The translations under genes and the position numbers were made by a program. Positions 62,341-64,000 of a stretch of 64,000 nucleotides of DNA are shown here, one piece after another; the first letter of the stretch is position 1; each line of letters starts with the position of its first letter. The notes under the pieces are model-generated. The model was not told the origin of the DNA. It did not search any database and worked only from the letters and a program-made list of their open reading frames with translations. This DNA is from Isoperla grammatica (Eukaryota; Arthropoda; Insecta; Plecoptera; Perlodidae), in the NCBI GenBank assembly GCA_945910005.1, contig OX246738.1, positions 21,168,186 through 21,232,185 of the forward strand. The letters are read 5' to 3'.

Positions 62341-62802
62341 TATGCACAGCAAGCCACCCATGCCACGCACATTCCTAGCTCTAGTCACTCGCAATTCATT
62401 ACCGACGTAGGAACAAGAAGAGACATCACTAAGTCATAAGACATTACTATAAGAGCACGGTCTTCTTATGTGCTAAACATTAGGCTACAAGTGCCAGAGG
62501 AGAAACCAATAGCGTAAAACAAACACAAACTTCAACATGCACAGTAAAAAGTATAAGTGTCCCTATCAAACATGTGGGGGGGGGGGGGGGGGGGGCTTTA
62601 CTTCTATTATCTTGCTGTCGTGTTATTGTTGTACCTGTGGAAAATGTAGATCTATTTTGTCTCTTTCCTGACTCCCAATATAAACTTTAAACGCGTTGTT
62701 GACAACGATAAATGTACGGCTTTGATTTTGAACTAGGGCTAACAGTACTCGCGAACGGTAGGTTTAGAAATTACAAGTTAAATAGTGCATACTTGTAATA
62801 AA
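62341..62802 (+). other. Probable 3' UTR of the TIAR gene
   Basis: The stretch follows the TGA stop at 62338-62340. It holds no further ORF and contains a G20 run at 62576-62595. The first AATAAA hexamer downstream of the stop is at 62797-62802; another is at 63677-63682. TIA-family 3' UTRs are often long, so the real end could be further downstream or outside the window. Confidence 0.5.
62797..62802 (+). promoter_or_regulatory. Candidate polyadenylation signal AATAAA
   Basis: Canonical hexamer about 460 nt after the TIAR stop codon, in TGTAATAAATTTAC. It is the first one in the sense strand after the stop. AT-rich DNA produces such hexamers by chance, so the call is tentative. A second candidate is at 63677-63682. 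Confidence 0.4.
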
Positions 62803-64000
62803 TTTACAAATTCCAAACTTTAAGTTACTACTATTTCAGACAGATACGACTAAATAACCTGTAATATTGATAATGAATACAATAGAATATAATGTACGTT
62901 GATGTTATTCAATGAAACCCATGTTATTCAGGGTTAAAGTCCGCACCCTGGCGGAACCCCAGGGAATTCAACAGATGTTTACACAATTTCCGGTTTATAT
63001 CAGTTCATGCCTGCAGAGTAATCAAGAACAGTTAAATCAATGCAATATAATTTTTATAGCGCTAACTAAACGTGATACACAACACCTAGAAACAAGTTAT
63101 GTTTTGTAGTATTTAACATATAGGCCTACTGTAAGGAAAATGGGGCTTCTATACAGATAGTATTTTCCTTTAAAATGTCAAGAGATGTGTATGACGAAAT
63201 GAGTACACTTAATTATGATGTGCTTTCGTACGGATGTGTTTAATGAAGGGGACGGTTTGATCTCATTTGTGGTGAAAATTTATGAATGTCGAGAGAAATA
63301 TTCGCCCAAGTCCAATTCACTAATTTGAAATCAGAGTTTGTGAATTCGACCTACACTTTATGTTTATGCAAACACAAAGTAAATTTTGCTAATGGATAGA
63401 TACACACATACCACGAAATATACGTACATTACTTGCTCACACATATGTTTCAGTAGTATCATTATGCCCATATCGATACCTTTTTTATGACCGGATCAAA
63501 GGTATACTTTTTCTCTCACACACACTATCAAGTGCCATATATTTCTCACTCCTGAAAATTTGATGAAAGTATTATAAAATATGTAAAGTATACAATTATT
63601 GATCTTTTTCATATTTAGGCATTGACTCTATATTTCTGATCAATGAGGTTTATCTTTACGCCAATAGTCCTTCATAAATAAAATAGTTTTAATTTTGTAG
63701 CAGACAAGGCTCAAGTTCCCAAAACCATCTAGGGTCTACTGTTATATATATTTTTAATACAAAAAGAAGTTTAAATACGATAGATTCATGATTAGAATAA
63801 CGATGCACCAACGCTCGTATGTAAACCAAATTCAAAAGTATTTTTTACGAAAAAATGTCAGTGCCAAATGGATTTGCCTTCAAATTGTTTAGCCTCTATT
63901 CCGCAATATTCCCGTCAAAGAATTGATTTACGAAACTCCACTCACCAAAATACGAACGATGTAAGCAATTATATAAACACATAATATTATGTCGGAACAA
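62803..64000. other. Downstream DNA, no gene recognised
   Basis: AT-rich sequence after the first candidate polyadenylation signal. It may be more TIAR 3' UTR (second AATAAA at 63677-63682) or intergenic. The 65-codon ORF at 62912-63109 has no recognisable domain. Confidence 0.5.

Overview
This is metazoan genomic DNA: AT-rich, intron-rich and full of satellites and MITE-like elements, with no operons and no long prokaryote-type ORFs. The one gene I recognise is the 3' half of a TIA1/TIAR-type (TIA1/TIAL1, nucleolysin TIAR) RNA-binding protein on the + strand. The protein is clearly invertebrate-like. A marine invertebrate (echinoderm-, hemichordate- or lophotrochozoan-like) is plausible, but the species cannot be fixed from sequence alone.

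Layout. Positions 1-36107 hold no recognised exon. They are noncoding DNA, probably a very long TIAR intron and/or intergenic DNA. They contain a 134-bp satellite (1-1163), palindromic MITEs, a 2.3-kb foldback element with internal ~325-bp repeats (18330-20589), a tRNA-like relic (15754-15829), a TIR element carrying a hammerhead-like motif (25637-25844) and a 30-bp minisatellite (29501-29947). Coding exons are 36108-36288 and 49005-49134 (together RRM3), 56943-57118 and 60250-60400 (Q/G/Y/A-rich low-complexity tail) and 62332-62340 (last two codons and stop). The phases of all five exons join without conflict. RRM1 and RRM2 must lie 5' of the exon at 36108. I could not find them in the window.

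Most interesting point: two different coding exons of this one gene are each preceded by a tandem array built from their own 3' splice site plus the 5' part of the exon. The RRM3 exon has 30 acceptors (46264-49005, unit ~95 bp = ~44 nt intron tail + ~51 nt exon). The tail exon has 5 acceptors (56247-56943, units 167-181 bp = 49 nt intron tail + ~118-132 nt exon). In each array only the last copy has a complete exon with a donor site. The last three RRM3 acceptors are frame-compatible and would give 0, 31 or 64 extra residues. Most upstream ones lead to stop codons. TIA1-family proteins themselves regulate splice-site choice, so a decoy or poison-acceptor system acting on the gene's own transcript is worth testing. 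This last step is inference.

The introns also carry simple-sequence expansions: a (CACACG)n tract of ~360 bp, a (CATA)n tract of ~815 bp, a near-perfect 634-bp palindrome flanked by TTAA, and three near-identical 147-148-bp palindromic MITEs spread across the window. At least eleven G/C homopolymer runs of 14-22 nt punctuate otherwise AT-rich DNA.
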